Shown here piece by piece: positions 44,753 to 56,716 of a stretch of DNA of 64,000 nt. Both the position numbers and the translations under genes were made by a program. Numbering within the stretch: the stretch's first letter is position 1; each line of letters begins with the position of its first letter. The DNA lies in the NCBI GenBank assembly GCA_007922305.1, contig ML677335.1, forward strand, positions 35,203,545 to 35,267,544, read 5' to 3'. This stretch comes from Dermatemys mawii. Taxonomy: Eukaryota; Chordata; Testudines; Dermatemydidae. The notes below the pieces were generated by a model. That model did not search any database, was not told the origin of the DNA, and worked only from the letters and a program-made list of their open reading frames with translations.

Positions 44753-46554
44753 TACAATTTACTCCATTTTTTTCCTTCCTTCCAGTGAAAAACACTATTC
44801 CTTATAATCTATTGTGGTTTAAGCCACTTTTCACCAGCTGAGAACCGGGATCATACTTTATTACTACTTGCATCTAAAAAAAATGCTGGTTCTGTAAGAC
44901 ATGGGAAGAGCCATTGGCTTTCCCACCACTTATATCTTTTTGAGAAGATTGATTGAAAATGGTCATTTAACAAGCCTTTTGACAGTATAATACTTTACCA
45001 ATTTCCATCAACTTTTCTAAAATACAACACATTTTACTGTATTTTCTATTTTTACAAGTAAAAATGGTGTTTCATTTTGGGCAAAGACTTGCAAAAAAAG
45101 AAGGGTCACTGATTTAAAATATACCAAAGAAGTACAAATTCATCAGCTTTCAGTGCAAACTTCCCACACTGCCTAAGATCTTACGTTCTAGGAGGGCTGA
45201 CATAACAGATAGCAGAGATATCATGAATGAATAATTCTACTCATCAATGACAACTTTTATCTACTGTAACTTATCATTTGGTGGAGAAGGCTTACTTTGG
45301 AAAAGGACATATTTGATTTGCTACATATCATTAGGAGGTATAAAGGTCAATTTTTATGTTGTGCTCTCCTACTGGTTTCTGTATATTAAAAAAGATTGCT
45401 GCAGCATGTAGTCACTTCTTTCCTAGTGACAAAGTTTATACAATTTGATTTTAAATACCCAGGGGAGCATTAGCAAAGGAAGTAATGTGTAGTTATCTGT
45501 TTTCTACACTCTGATTTTCAAAAGAATTTTGAAACCAAGAAATTTCTTCACAGAGTATTTTGGAATATTTTTAGACCTGACTTAAAATAACAATAATAAA
45601 GATTTTTACTATTGAGAAAAATACAATGTGTGCCAGCTTCCACTGCTGGTTCAAATCTGTGTAGCTCCATTATCTCTATCCTCAAAAAACGCATTAGAAA
45701 TTTCTTTGGCTAAGAAGAATATCTAGAATTATAATACAGCTATGCTGGAGGTTGGGTGGCTCCCAGGGAGTGTATCTTTGATGCATGACTAGTTGCAAAC
45801 CTCACTGAATGTGGTGGGCAGGAGTTGCCTTTCATTCAGACTGAGGGAGCAGTTAAATGTCTCTTTTCTTTAGTAATAGCTGGAGCAATAGAAATCACGA
45901 CCCAAATTACAGATAAGCAAGGCAAGATTGGAGTAGGTGTTCAGACATGTGGTCTGTGGCGTTTTCCCTGTGGTCTGAATACAAATGCAGTGGCTGGGTA
46001 TTGTTTAGTGACGCTGTGTGTATCTGAGCCAGAAGCAAGGCAGCAGAAAACCAAGATCTCAAGAGAAGTGGAAGTAACAGCCCAGAGAGAAAGTAGAGAG
46101 CGAGAGAGCATTTTAGGCAAAGTGCTGGCTGGAAAGAGGCTTAGAATTTTGAGCGAAGAAACAACATCCTGTTTGTTCATTTTGTGTTCTGGGATACAGG
46201 AATTTGGTCATTCTTTGTAAATGACCAGTATTGCATCAAAGAAATACCTGAATGCTATCACTTTTTCCCTAATAGACACAACCATAACTGCTATCCCTAA
46301 CTGCTTGGGCTAAAGAGCACCACAATAGTAAATATTAAGAATAAAAACAAATCTGTTTTGGTAAGGGTATCAACCCTAGGCTTCAAACCATTAACTAAGC
46401 TCTAGGGGTGGTCAGGAAAAAACTCTCCCTGAGTTATCTGTTATCCAATAACTACCTACTTTTCTTCCTCTAAAGTTTCAGGTTCCAGCCACTTCTGTTG
46501 ACAGGAAACAATGTAGAAGGATTGCTGATCTGATCTAGTTTGGGAATTCCTGGG

Positions 46555-46609
46555 TTCACTGAAGTCAATGGAACTATGCTAATTTATACCAGCTGAGGAT
46601 CTGGCCCAA
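46555..46609. repeat. Small palindromic repeat, CCATTGAAGTCAATGG family
   Basis: TTCACTGAAGTCAATGGAAC, TATGCTAATTTATACC, AGCTGAGGATCTGGCCC. Centre and right arm are intact; it is the reverse-arm counterpart of the copy at 30159. Confidence 0.75.
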
Positions 46610-47025
46610 TGTGTTCATCTTCCTCAACATACCAACGCTAACTCTCCCATGCAAGATGGCTATGTTGCTCCATTCCACCATTTTGATGACCTAGCTATTC
46701 TTTCATACTGTTCTTATATGGTGCACAGATTCTATTAACCACAGTAGTAGTAACTCTTAACAAGCTAAAGTTTCTACAGAACATCATAATTACAATAGCA
46801 TGGCTTCAATAAATTATTTACATATCCTTATATAACTAGTAATCTGTTTTTCTCCCATATTGAATATGTAAATTAATTCAGCAGAATGGCAAATTATACT
46901 GCAATGTCCTTCCCACATCCCTAGAATTTTATTTTTATGTATTTCTTTCTTTCAACAAACCCTTGCAGCTCTGTCTCAAATACATATTCCATAGCTAAAC
47001 TTTAAATAGGGAAGTGATAGTCTAA

Positions 47026-47322
47026 GTGTATGGCTATACTACTTGCCAGATCGGCGAGTAGCGCTTGATATTTTGGGGATTGATTTATTGTGTCTCATCT
47101 AGACACGATAAATTGCTCCCCGAATGCACTCCCTGTCAATTCTGAAACTCCATCTAGACAACAAGAGTAAGCAGAGTCAGCGGGGGGGGGGGGGGCGGCC
47201 GCAGTCGACTCGCTGCCGAGGGGACGATCAGGTAAGTCGACCCAAGACACTGACTTCAGCTATGCTATTAGCGTAGCTGAAGTTGGTATCTTAGGTCAAC
47301 CCCCCACAGTGTAGCCCAGCCC
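47026..47322. mobile_element. 297-bp Harbinger-type MITE
   Basis: TAA flanks both ends (47023-47025 and 47323-47325). The ends are imperfect inverted repeats (GTGTATGGCTATACT against the right end AGTGTAGCCCAGCCC; 10 of 15 match). Inside, TTGATTTATTGTGTCTCATC is mirrored by GACACGATAAATTG. A near-perfect 14-bp hairpin lies at 47253-47266/47270-47283 (ACTTCAGCTATGCT / AGCGTAGCTGAAGT). A 14-base G run lies at about 47180. Confidence 0.7.
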
Positions 47323-47492
47323 TAAGTGTCTATGTCTTCTTCTGGAGTAGAGGTTACATTAGATAAGTGTTACTGATAGTCTGAAATTAACTGGCTGTTT
47401 TAGCCCTTATTTGTTAACTTCACTCCTTAGGTTGGTGTTGCAGGATCATCAATGATCTGTATGATATGTATAACCTGTGTGCTCTAAAGGTC

Positions 47493-48100
47493 TGTTACAC
47501 TCCCCCCTCTCCTTCTGTCTTCTTTCCCTCTTTGAATACCCTCTCCCTCCCTCTCCCTCCTGGAATGCTTGTGGGATGAATGGACTGTTTAAACAGCTGG
47601 AAGATCGGAAGCGCTCCAAGGTAGAGAAGGTGTCTGGGACTCTAATTAGGCTGTGATCACACACCCAATTCATGGACACTGCCTAAGGTGGACTGTGACC
47701 AGCCAGATGTGGCCAAATAATCTCTAGCTGCAGGCTATGAGGAGCAGGTCTTTAAAAGGGGAAGGGGCTATGTGCTCAGGAGTGCACTCACAAGCTTGTA
47801 CCTCCTGTGAAGGCCCTTTACCAGGACCACCTGGCCAGTGGTTCGTCACATTGCATTCCATCATCGGGAAAATTTACCTTCATTGCACCATCCATTACTG
47901 GACTGTTGGACACTTACCTTGAAGGATCCTGACATCTCCAGTGTCGTGCCTGTCCTGGGAGCGTGAGTATGCGAATGTGAGTGTGACCCCCACTTCTTCT
48001 GAGCTTAGCTATCAGTATAATAAACGTGCTGCTTTCTGCCAAAGTCTAGTGGGTCATTAATCCTCCCTCAGCTTACTAGCTGGCTCAATTTTGGGTAACA
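47493..48100 (+). mobile_element. LTR, 608 bp, with promoter and poly(A) signals
   Basis: It begins TGTTACACTCCC and ends TTGGGTAACA, so the ends are the inverted 6-mers TGTTAC/GTAACA with TG...CA. A TATA-like TTTAAAA lies at 47751-47757 and AATAAA at 48019-48024, in the usual U3-R-U5 order. The downstream flank GTTGGGTCTTCTGGGACTG loosely resembles a tRNA primer-binding region, suggesting a 5' LTR whose internal part is lost. The 4-bp flanks (GGTC and GTTG) do not match, which argues against a simple solo LTR. No coding sequence of the element remains nearby. Confidence 0.8.
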
Positions 48101-50593
48101 GTTGGGTCTTCTGGGACTGAGAAACATATTTGATAAATATTGCTACTCGTTCTGAAAAGGTCAGTTTTTTTAGTTTATCATTACATTCTAGCTTTTATTT
48201 ATAACTTAGATTGTTGAAGATGGAATGTTCTCCGTGCATGTGCTGGTGAAGATATTTACTGCACTGCCTCATAGTACAGCTAATAATAAGCAAACAGTAA
48301 CTACTACTTCCAGAAGCAAGATGTGTTGTAACTTCCATTTATTTGCCAAATTCTAGGATGCAAATCACTTTGAAACAGTGTGCCCGAGCGCAGTATATTG
48401 TATTTGGAATTGATAAGTGAGTTTGGGACAAGCGAAAAATGAAGTTTACCAGGCTTCTATGTTTGCCTAAGTAATTAGGAGGGACAGAGAATATGAAGGC
48501 AAAAACTCTAGGGCAAAACTCTATGCTGATCTAACTTTATTGACTTCAAATAGAGAGGCAGAGAATTTGACCTATTATTTTTAACCACCGGATACATGGG
48601 TGGGAGAAGAAAATCAGTGATTTTTCCTTAGGTGGCCGGAGTGACAGAAGTACTGATAAAGGTGCCACTCCCACCCTTTTTTACTAAAGCCCAAACCATG
48701 CATCAGAGGTATATACCTACAGTGACAGAGAGCTGTGAAAGGATTTGTATTTTCCTTAGTATATGTATGAACTGCATTGTAAACTGGTCTGTGGGACCCT
48801 GGCTTGTGGACTCAGTGTTTCCAAGACCATGCCTGAGTGTTCACACTGACTGGTAAACTTGGGATTACAATTGTTAGACCTGAGTCTCAGAGCTGTGCTA
48901 ACATGTCCATATTGCACTAAGCAGACCTTCTGAGTCTGACTTGTGCCTGCAGCTTGAGCTTCATCTGCACTGCCAAAAAATGGTCTTGGATCTGAGTCTC
49001 AGCAGAACTCTGGATCTGACCTCCCCACCAGCAGGGTACTAGGACCAAGTTCCTCAGAGCTTGCTGACTGGAGTCAGACTGATCTGTGTATGGACAGAAG
49101 GAAGGCTTGGGCTCAAACCTGAGCCAGAGCCCAGTCTCAGTATTCAGATCAGACACAGCCTCATACACAGGCCATTCTGGAGCCCCCAAGTATGCACCAC
49201 TTTTAAGAAGCTGCAGATTGTTTTCCCCTCTGATTAGTTAAATTAACCACTATGGAGGGGAGGGACGACATCATTCCAATCCCTCTTAAGAGGCTTACAG
49301 TGTTCTTAGGAGGCAATAGGGTCTGTGTCATACCTGACCCCCAGCGCAGGCGAGAGTACCTAGTGATCTCCTCTGCTTCATACACCCACACATAAACTGT
49401 CCCCAAAGGAGCACAGTTCTGTGCATAGCAGTAAGTGTTGCTGTGGAAACCACCTGAATAGTTCTTATTATTCTCCACAGAGATTATATAATAATTTGGC
49501 AGAAAAATAAATACTGATATAGTCATTAATGCTCCTGAACATAAACTGTCATTCTTTGGATATCAGGGCTGCACTTGAAGAGTGAAAATGCTAGTTAATG
49601 ACAATGGGTAGGAACATATTTGAAGAAGGTAGAAGCTAAGGACTTGTGAGTGCTGTAGAAGTGTATCACTGAGAACTTGGGGAAGTGATGGGCCCATCAG
49701 CAATCAACTATCAACTGTTCTGGTTGCTGTTGTTCAATGGCACAAAATGTCATTGATTTAAATATGGGAGTGGGATGAGACATCTTTATGAAGTCATTGG
49801 GAGCTATGGGTGGTCAACCCTGAAACCCAGAGCTATATAGTTCATGAATTAAAGCGTTAATGTTGAGGGAAAACTTGTGACTTTGAGGGACGCAGTGGAA
49901 TCTTTTGGGAAAGGCGGATGAACTAAAAGAAAAAGCTTTGTATGCAGCAATTCACTTCAAATTCTAATTTTGCCTGTTATATTCAATGTAGGGAACTTTT
50001 TTTTCTTTCACTGCAAACCCATCAACCTGGAGGAGATATTCTGTCATAGACAAACTTAATTTTTTAAAAAAATTCTATTAATCTCCAGGGAACCCATAGG
50101 AGTGACACAAATTTAATCTAATGACTCTGCTTCCATTCCTTGAACTTTGTTCTTTGGCAAATTAATTAGCTGGGAATATTGGGCCTATTATCTTCAGATA
50201 CTGGACCCTTAATTCTAGTATATCAATGCCTGCAACCCCTGTGTTTTCTCTGTTAACAGCAATGATAGGACTAGCAGAGAAGAGTGAGGGTGCATCTGAG
50301 CTTTTTGTGTATGATAATACCTGACTGTGTCTTGGTCTTATGCAGTTTTCCCACTCATTTACCCTATAAAATCTTCAGTGGGGCAGAAACAGCCCAAAAC
50401 ATTACCTCCAAAAAAAAAAAAAAGGAGAAATATGGAATATTTCATGCAGAGCCCCTCAGAAAGCTGTGGTCTTATTTTAAGAGACCTAATGTTAGTGTTT
50501 GTTTAAAACTTGTTGCTGCAGCTTTCTGCATATCAGCAACATCCATTGGATTGGAAATCTCTTCTAAGAGAAAGAGGACTTTTTTAATTAATA
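48101..50593. other. No gene seen
   Basis: It includes a roughly 79-bp segment shared with 52725 (separate entry). Otherwise unrecognised, AT-rich, with short open frames lacking domains. Confidence 0.45.
48417..48495. repeat. Direct repeat copy 1 (partner at 52725)
   Basis: TGAGTTTGGGACAAGCGAAA, then CCAGGCTTCTATGTTTGCC, TAAGTAATTAGGAGGGACAG, AGAATATG. The second copy differs by a few substitutions. It is in the same orientation, about 4.3 kb away. Confidence 0.85.
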
Positions 50594-50668
50594 AGAGCCT
50601 GCTTCTACTCTCACTGAAGTCAATAGGAGCCTTGCCATTGTTTCCAGTAGGAGCAAGCTTGAGGCCCC
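50594..50668. repeat. Small palindromic repeat, CCATTGAAGTCAATGG family
   Basis: AGAGCCTGCTTCTACTC, TCACTGAAGTCAATAGGAG, CCTTGCCATTG, CCAGTAGGAGCAAGC. The arms GCTTCTACT and AGTAGGAGCAAGC mirror each other. Confidence 0.65.
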
Positions 50669-50721
50669 TATTCATGCTGGAGAATCAACGGGTGCATTAG
50701 ATTTTACTAACACTTTACTTT

Positions 50722-51962
50722 AGGTGTACTTACATTTTCAGAAAGCCTTTGACACCAAAAGTTCTCAATCAAAGTAAGTTGTCATGGGGTAAGAGAGAAG
50801 GTCCTCTCATGGACTGGTTAAAAGATAGGAAACAGAGTAGGAATAAATGGTCAGGTTTCAGAATGGAGGGAGGTAAATGGTGGTGTCCCCCAGGGGTCTG
50901 TACTGGGACCAGTCCAATTTAATATATTCAAAATGATCTGGAGAAAGGAGTAAACAGTGCAGTGGCAAAATTTGCAGATAATACAAAGACAGTTAAGTCC
51001 CAGGCATGCTGCAATGAGCTACAAAAGGATCTCACAAAACTGGGTGACTGGGCAACAAAATTACAGATGAAATTCAATATTGATAAATGCAAAGTAATGC
51101 ACACTGGAAAACATAATCCTAGAAATACATATAAAATGATGGTTTCTAAATTAGCTGTTACCACTCAAGAAAGAGATTTTGCTGTTATTGTGGATAGTTC
51201 TCTGAAAATGTCCACTCAATGTGCAGCAGCAATCAAAAAACAGAACAGAATGTTGGGGAACATTAAGAAAGAGATAGATAAGACAGAAAATATCATATTA
51301 ATGCTATTTAAATCCATGATACGCCCACATCTTGAATATTACATGCAGATCTGTAATATTACATGCCCCATCTCAAAAAGCATATATTGGTATTGGAAAA
51401 GGTTCAGAAAAGGATAACAAGAGTGATTAGGAGTTTGGAACAGCTTTTGTATGAGGAGAGATTAATACCTCTGGGACTTTTCAGCTTGGAAAAGAGACAA
51501 CTAAGGAAGGATTTGATAAAGATCTGTAAAATTATGACTGGAGTTGAAAAAGTAAATAAGGAAGTGTACTTCTTATAACACAAGAACAAGTGTTCATCAA
51601 ATTAAATTAATAAGTAGCAGGTTGAAAACAAACAAAAGAAAGTATTTTTTCAGGCAATGCACAGTCTATGGAACTCTTTACCAGTGTATGTTATGAAGGC
51701 CCGATAACAGGGTTAAAAAAAGAATTAGATAAATTCATGGAGGATAGGTCCATCAATGGCTATTAACAAGGATGGGCAGGGATGTTGTCCCTAAGCCCTG
51801 TTTGCCAGAAGCTGGGAATGGGCAAAGGGGATGGATCATCTGATGACTGCCTGTTCTGTTCATTTCCTCTAGGGCATCTGGCATTGGCTACTGTCAGAAA
51901 ACAGGATACTGGGCTAGATGGACCTTTGCTATGACCCAGTATGACCATCATTATGTTCTTAC
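50722..51962 (+). pseudogene. CR1 LINE, 5'-truncated, with dead reverse transcriptase
   Basis: Three frames together cover the CR1 reverse transcriptase from motif A to the C-terminus: YLHFQKAFDT (50727-50756), a [13 protein letters not shown] stretch ([12 protein letters not shown]), then 50962-51417 with KFADNTK, LGDWATKLQMKFN, KCKVMHTGKHNPR, and SMIRPHLEY. 51363-51578 follows with EKVQKRITRVIRSLEQLLYEERLIPLGLFSLEKRQLR. Two catalytic aspartates are lost: motif A YLDF has become YLHF (codon CAT at 50733-50735) and FADD has become FADN (AAT at 50980-50982). With the frameshifts this is clearly inactive. The untranslated tail (TTTGCCAGAAGCTGGGAATG, ACTGGGCTAGATGGACC, ATGACCCAGTATGACC) ends near TTATGTTCTTAC. 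Confidence 0.92.
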
Positions 51963-52724
51963 TTATCTAGCACCCAAGGTAGAGCTAGTCTTGAATCCTG
52001 CTCCTTAGCTGTTTCCATAGAGGGTGGGATGGTAGAGCATCCTGAGGTTGTCCTTGGCACCTATGGCACTGTGACACACAGGACAGCATGTGGCCCACAG
52101 GAGTGTACACCAGTAACAACAGTTATTTGAAAAGACAGTTTATGAAGAGCATTTCATTAATATTTTACTGATAATTATGTATAACCCACATTTCATGTTC
52201 TTTGGAACAGATCACATGAAGAAGCTTTGCACCGCATCCAGCTATTTCTTGGGGAGAACACCAAAAATTCAAGCGTAGCTTCCCTCCCTCGTGACATGGG
52301 GGTGAATCCCCTAGCAGTGTCTCTCAGACTGGTAGATAGTGAGCTGTTGAGAAAACAAAGTAAATGTAAACTTACATTTCTGTACATTTCTTCTCAAGAA
52401 GGGCTTATGTTTTCATATTCACAAGTTTGGCCTGCCAGCCAAATCGCTAGCAGCCTTGGGCATAAAGATCAAATGAAATATGTCAACCTGGAGATTAGTC
52501 TCCATATGGTGTAGTGAGAATGAGTGATTTCCTGTATAACATCTAGTACTTTATAAATTCCATTCATGAAGACCTTTTCTAGTATCCCCCACTTTCCCAA
52601 ATCTGGCACAGATATACATAGTACAAAGACACAAGGTATTCTATCACAAATAACTTCTGATGCGCTTCCTATTCTGAGACCTACTACTTTTGAACGATAC
52701 CACTTGACTGGCATTAAAGAGATC
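51963..52724. other. No gene seen
   Basis: Unrecognised sequence between the CR1 tail and the second copy of the direct repeat. The open frame 52227-52514 has no domain. Confidence 0.45.
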
Positions 52725-52803
52725 TGAGTTTGGGACAAACAAAAAAGGACATTTAGCCAGGCTTCTATGTTTGCCTAAGTAGTTAGGAGGGACAGAGAAT
52801 ATG
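52725..52803. repeat. Direct repeat copy 2 (partner at 48417)
   Basis: TGAGTTTGGGACAAACAAAA, then CCAGGCTTCTATGTTTGCC, TAAGTAGTTAGGAGGGACAG, AGAATATG. Similarity stops abruptly on both sides. Confidence 0.85.
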
Positions 52804-52900
52804 CTACCTGCCTAGTATGAAAAATACCAGCGAGTCTGGCATGAAGTAGCAAGCGCCTTACTGAACTACAACACAGACATTGGATCTTACTGTACTCTAA

Positions 52901-53092
52901 AGGCTTGTCTACACTGAAAATGATACAGCAATACTGATGTAGCACTTCGGTGAAGAGGCTACCTATGCCGATGGGAGGGTTTCTCCTGTTTGCACTAGTA
53001 TTCCACCTCCCTGAGAGGCGGCAGCTAATTTAGTGCTGTCTATATTGGAGATTAGATCTGTTTAACTGAGTCACTCGGCGTGTGGATTCTTC
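52901..53092. mobile_element. Harbinger-type MITE, right end lost
   Basis: It starts AGGCTTGTCTACACTG after TAA (52898-52900). It contains ATGCCGATGGGAGGG, CCACCTCCCTGAGAGGC (shared with 7134) and TTTAACTGAGTCACTCGGCG. The right terminal repeat is missing: sequence passes directly into a small palindromic repeat at 53102. Confidence 0.7.
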
Positions 53093-53101
53093 CTTGGGTA
53101 T

Positions 53102-53168
53102 GAATCTGTAAAACTACAGTGACTTCAATGGAGTATCACCTATTTACACCCGCTGTGAATCTGGCCCC
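53102..53168. repeat. Small palindromic repeat, CCATTGAAGTCAATGG family
   Basis: GAATCTGTAAAACTACAGTG, ACTTCAATGGAGTATCACC, TATTTACACCCGCTGTG, AATCTGGCCCC. Confidence 0.7.
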
Positions 53169-56100
53169 ATAGTATACAACTAATGTGGGATCAAAAACAA
53201 ACTCAATTTCAAATTCCATGTGTGTAAGTGTGTGTTAAATACCAGGTATCTTAAGTTATCCTTAAGTGATAGGTAATTTTCAGTGCTACTCGTTGAATAG
53301 ATGTGTGGGAGAAAAATTCTACCAAATAAATCCACAACTCATTTTTTCCCTGGCTAAAATGTCGGATTTATTTAATTACACAATCTATGGTGTTATAATT
53401 AATCAAATAGCTTAAAATGGTGAGATTTGAGCTGAAATCTTTTGTTAATTTGCCATGGAGTAAAGTTTGATAAGAACAGACAAGTTGGCAGTGCTTGCAA
53501 ATCCTTGTGGAGCAAAGAAATTAACATCTTGGCACCTATCTATGTAATGATGTACCTGACTTCTTGAAAAAGTTAATTCATTTCCACATACCATACAATA
53601 TTTCTTTTTTTTGTATTAACTTAATTATATCTTTGAAGAATGAAACCTGAACTTTTAGGCTTACCCAGTTCCTATAATATGTGGTAGCACAGAAAATAAA
53701 TATCTGCAGCTATGAGATAACGAAGACTTCAATACTTAATACATCTGCATGTCACCTATACATGTATTGTATCCTACTTTGCATCCAAATAGTCAACAAA
53801 ACACTTAGTTAATGATACCTTTTTGCATGAGTGACCATTTTATACAGTTAATCAATTTGACATTGATAATTTGCATGAATCATGGCTGGGTGTTTATTGT
53901 GGCTCACATATTTCCAGGGAAATTCATAAGAAAATCCAAGCTGAATGTAGCAAATACAGCTGTTATACTCCCATTTAATCTATTGTAAGTTTCCCATTGA
54001 CCACATTAATAAGGTGATGCATGTCAATAGAAAGCAGAATAAATAGAAAGAAAAACCAATTTTGGTGCTTGTTTATCCCTTAAAACTTAGCATATAGTTC
54101 AGCAGGGATCAAAAACATGTCAGTGCTTTCCTACAAAGATGTACCTTCTTGCTTTCTAAGGTATGTATATATTTACTTTCTATTTTGTCCTTTTACGAAC
54201 ACAATATGTAGTAATGCAGTTAATGCTTTCAGGGAGTGTTTGAATCTTCATCCTTTATTTTTTTAAACTGCATTTAGTTTATCTTTTTTCCTCTCAAAGA
54301 TTAATATCCTGTACACTTTGCTATTGAAGGTAATAACTCAAAATATTTACTGTAGACTCATTGTTGAACTATTAAGAACAAGATGAGAACAGATATTCAA
54401 TATGTTCTAATCTACAACCACAAACAATTCTAAAATTATAATCTTAAATAAAAACCTATTGATGTGCCTGTAATTCATCAAGTCTACCCATTTTTTACCA
54501 AAGATAAAACTGAGACATATACATCCTAATCCTGGTCTGCACTGGAGCTACCCTGGCTGTAGTTTGAGGGGAGTTTGGGTACGGGGATGCTGGAAAATAA
54601 ATGCAAAAATGGCTTTAAATCAGGTGTGGGGGAACTGCATAATTTTGGGTGCCAGTGAGGACCAGGAGAGTCTTAGACTTATCACAGAGCAAGCTAATTA
54701 GTGGAAAATATGACACAAATTCTTGGGGTGTGTGTGGGAGGGGGGGGGACAACTCTTTACATGAAAATGTCAGGTCTTGCTTCCTTCTGCCGCAACACAC
54801 CTGCCAGCACATCTCATTTCACCATGTAGGACACTGTGAGCCTTCTTTTGAGCTGAATTAAAATTACATTACATATACACACTTTTGTTCTATTTTTTGT
54901 TTTGTGTTTGTCTTTCAATAATCTGTTTCTGCTGTAGATACTAAACACACAAAACAAACAGGATCTCTGAGTGTCTGCATCTCCTTCCCCCTGGCCACTG
55001 GAGCCACGACTGGGAAAGTCTGGCTTTGTGCCTGTAGCCAGGGATTAGATCACGCTCCATTGTTTTGTGGGGATTTTGCATTTACTGTCTGGTCAGCACT
55101 AGGAGCTGTGACAGGTTTGAGCATTTTCAGTGAGGACAAACTTCAGAGATTTTAGCTACTAAAATCAAAGTCTGGATTGAGCATGCCCAAATTGCAATTT
55201 TTCAAAGGCGATGACTTGGCCAAATTTGGGCAAATTTACACAAGGATGGCAAAATATACATGCTGACACAAAAGCTATCAATTTTCAGGTTCCTGCTACA
55301 AAGGGTAGGGACATTACTGCTTTTCAAAGAAAAGGTTGCTGGCACTTTTTTTAACATGGGCAAAATATGTATTTCCTAGGCTTCTTCAAGGAAACTGATT
55401 AACTGCTTTGGCTGAATTTTTCCAAAGTACTCAGCCAGAAGCATATACCCTGCATAGAAAATATCATTCCAAATAGTTACAATTGGACAAAGTTGTAAGC
55501 AATTGAAAACAAGGTCTTTATAAAAGGAAAGGGTTAAGCAACCTTAATAATAAATGGCAGTACAAGCCCCACCAATAATTAAGGAATTTAGGGGCCTAAT
55601 TAAAAAAAATTGGCCATATGTTCAAAGATACGTGTTACAGGTAAGAAAGCCGCTGAAGATAAATGAAAACCAAGTTATAGAAGTTGGAAAATGAAGGACA
55701 AAACCTATATGTCCAAATCTAGATAGGCTAGACCTAAAATACTACAGTGTGTAAGGGAATCTCCTTAAAACACGTCCTGTGATAACTTGGGTCTGTAGGT
55801 ATCTGCTGATAACACGAAAATGTATTTGTAGATGTTATGGGCAAAAATGGTCATCCTGAAGTCCTTAAAATTGGGTACCTAAATAGGATACCTATGTCTG
55901 AGAGCTGCTCAGCCACCATAAATCCCAGTATCTGAAGGTGCATGACACCTTTGAAAAATCAGGACACTTATTTCGGTTGCCTAAGTTTAGTGGCCTAATT
56001 TTGAACATTTTAGTCTTAATCTTTGCATTCATACATTTTCCACATGCACAATGCAGTTAATTCTAGTCTGGCTGTGTGGCCAGAATCAATACGCCTTTTA

Positions 56101-56188
56101 CACTTTAAAAAGGTTGAATCACTAATGGGGAAAAAAACAAACAAATTCAAAGGATGATTTTGGGAGGGTGGTGAGGCACTTGACTTAG
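53169..56188. other. No gene seen
   Basis: AT-rich unique-looking DNA. A G-run lies near 54740. No recognised elements or convincing open frames. Confidence 0.45.
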
Positions 56189-56334
56189 GCAATAAAGAAT
56201 GCATTATGTATGGTTCATAGGCATTTCATTTCTGTATCTCTAGAGATAGTAGTGGCCAAGTTACAAGCAAGTTCATTAATCTCCTGAGCTATGGAGAAAT
56301 GAAATGTCAGGTATTGTAATGCATTCTTTATTGC
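56189..56334. repeat. Foldback element with 18-bp perfect ends
   Basis: GCAATAAAGAATGCATTA (56189-56206) pairs exactly with TAATGCATTCTTTATTGC (56317-56334). An inner pair, CATTTCATTTCT (56222-56233) and AGAAATGAAATG (56295-56306), is also perfect. The loop contains a 14-bp palindrome TATCTCTAGAGATA (56235-56248). It is probably a small MITE. No target duplication is clear. Confidence 0.9.
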
Positions 56335-56716
56335 TGTTCTTGCATAGATCTTCCATAGGGTTTCTTCATTAAAGATTAAAAGGGAAAAAAGTTTAAATGG
56401 AAATTTAACAATTTAAAAGCATTTGGTTCATGAATGTTCTTCAGATCACTTTCAAGATAACCACAGACTGTCCAGAAATCTGATTTGTTGGAAAAGTAGT
56501 TAAAATTCAGGTGATTCCAAATTTCTACACTGGGTATCCAGAAATATGTTTGTAGAAATCTGGATTTGTATATACACCACATAATGGGACAATTACAATA
56601 CAAAAAGATTATAGCTACAATTGGGTGCTGTTAGTATAATCATTATTATTTGTACAGTGCCAATACTGAACAGAAAGCTTTTGGTACAAAAACCTCAAAG
56701 AATTTACAATCTAAAT

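Larger units (their letters stand above)
42700..47022. other. No gene seen; scattered small repeats
   Basis: It contains two small palindromic repeats (separate entries) and a MIR/L2-like tail on - at about 43625-43680 (TTATTTGTACTATGGTAGCA, CCCACAACGTACTAGAC). The 131-codon open frame 45825-46220 shows no domain. Its GGAAAGAGGCTTAGA and TGTTCTGGGATACAGGA phrases feel like part of a dispersed repeat, but I cannot name one. Confidence 0.4.

Noticed and set aside
45825..46220. A 131-codon + frame as a host gene
   Set aside because: No domain is visible, and phrases inside it look like a dispersed repeat. There is no supporting structure around it.
47178..47215. Vector or cloning contamination (G run followed by GCGGCCGC and GTCGAC)
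   Set aside because: The rare-cutter-like sites lie inside a MITE with TAA duplications and mirrored interior, so they fit the natural element.
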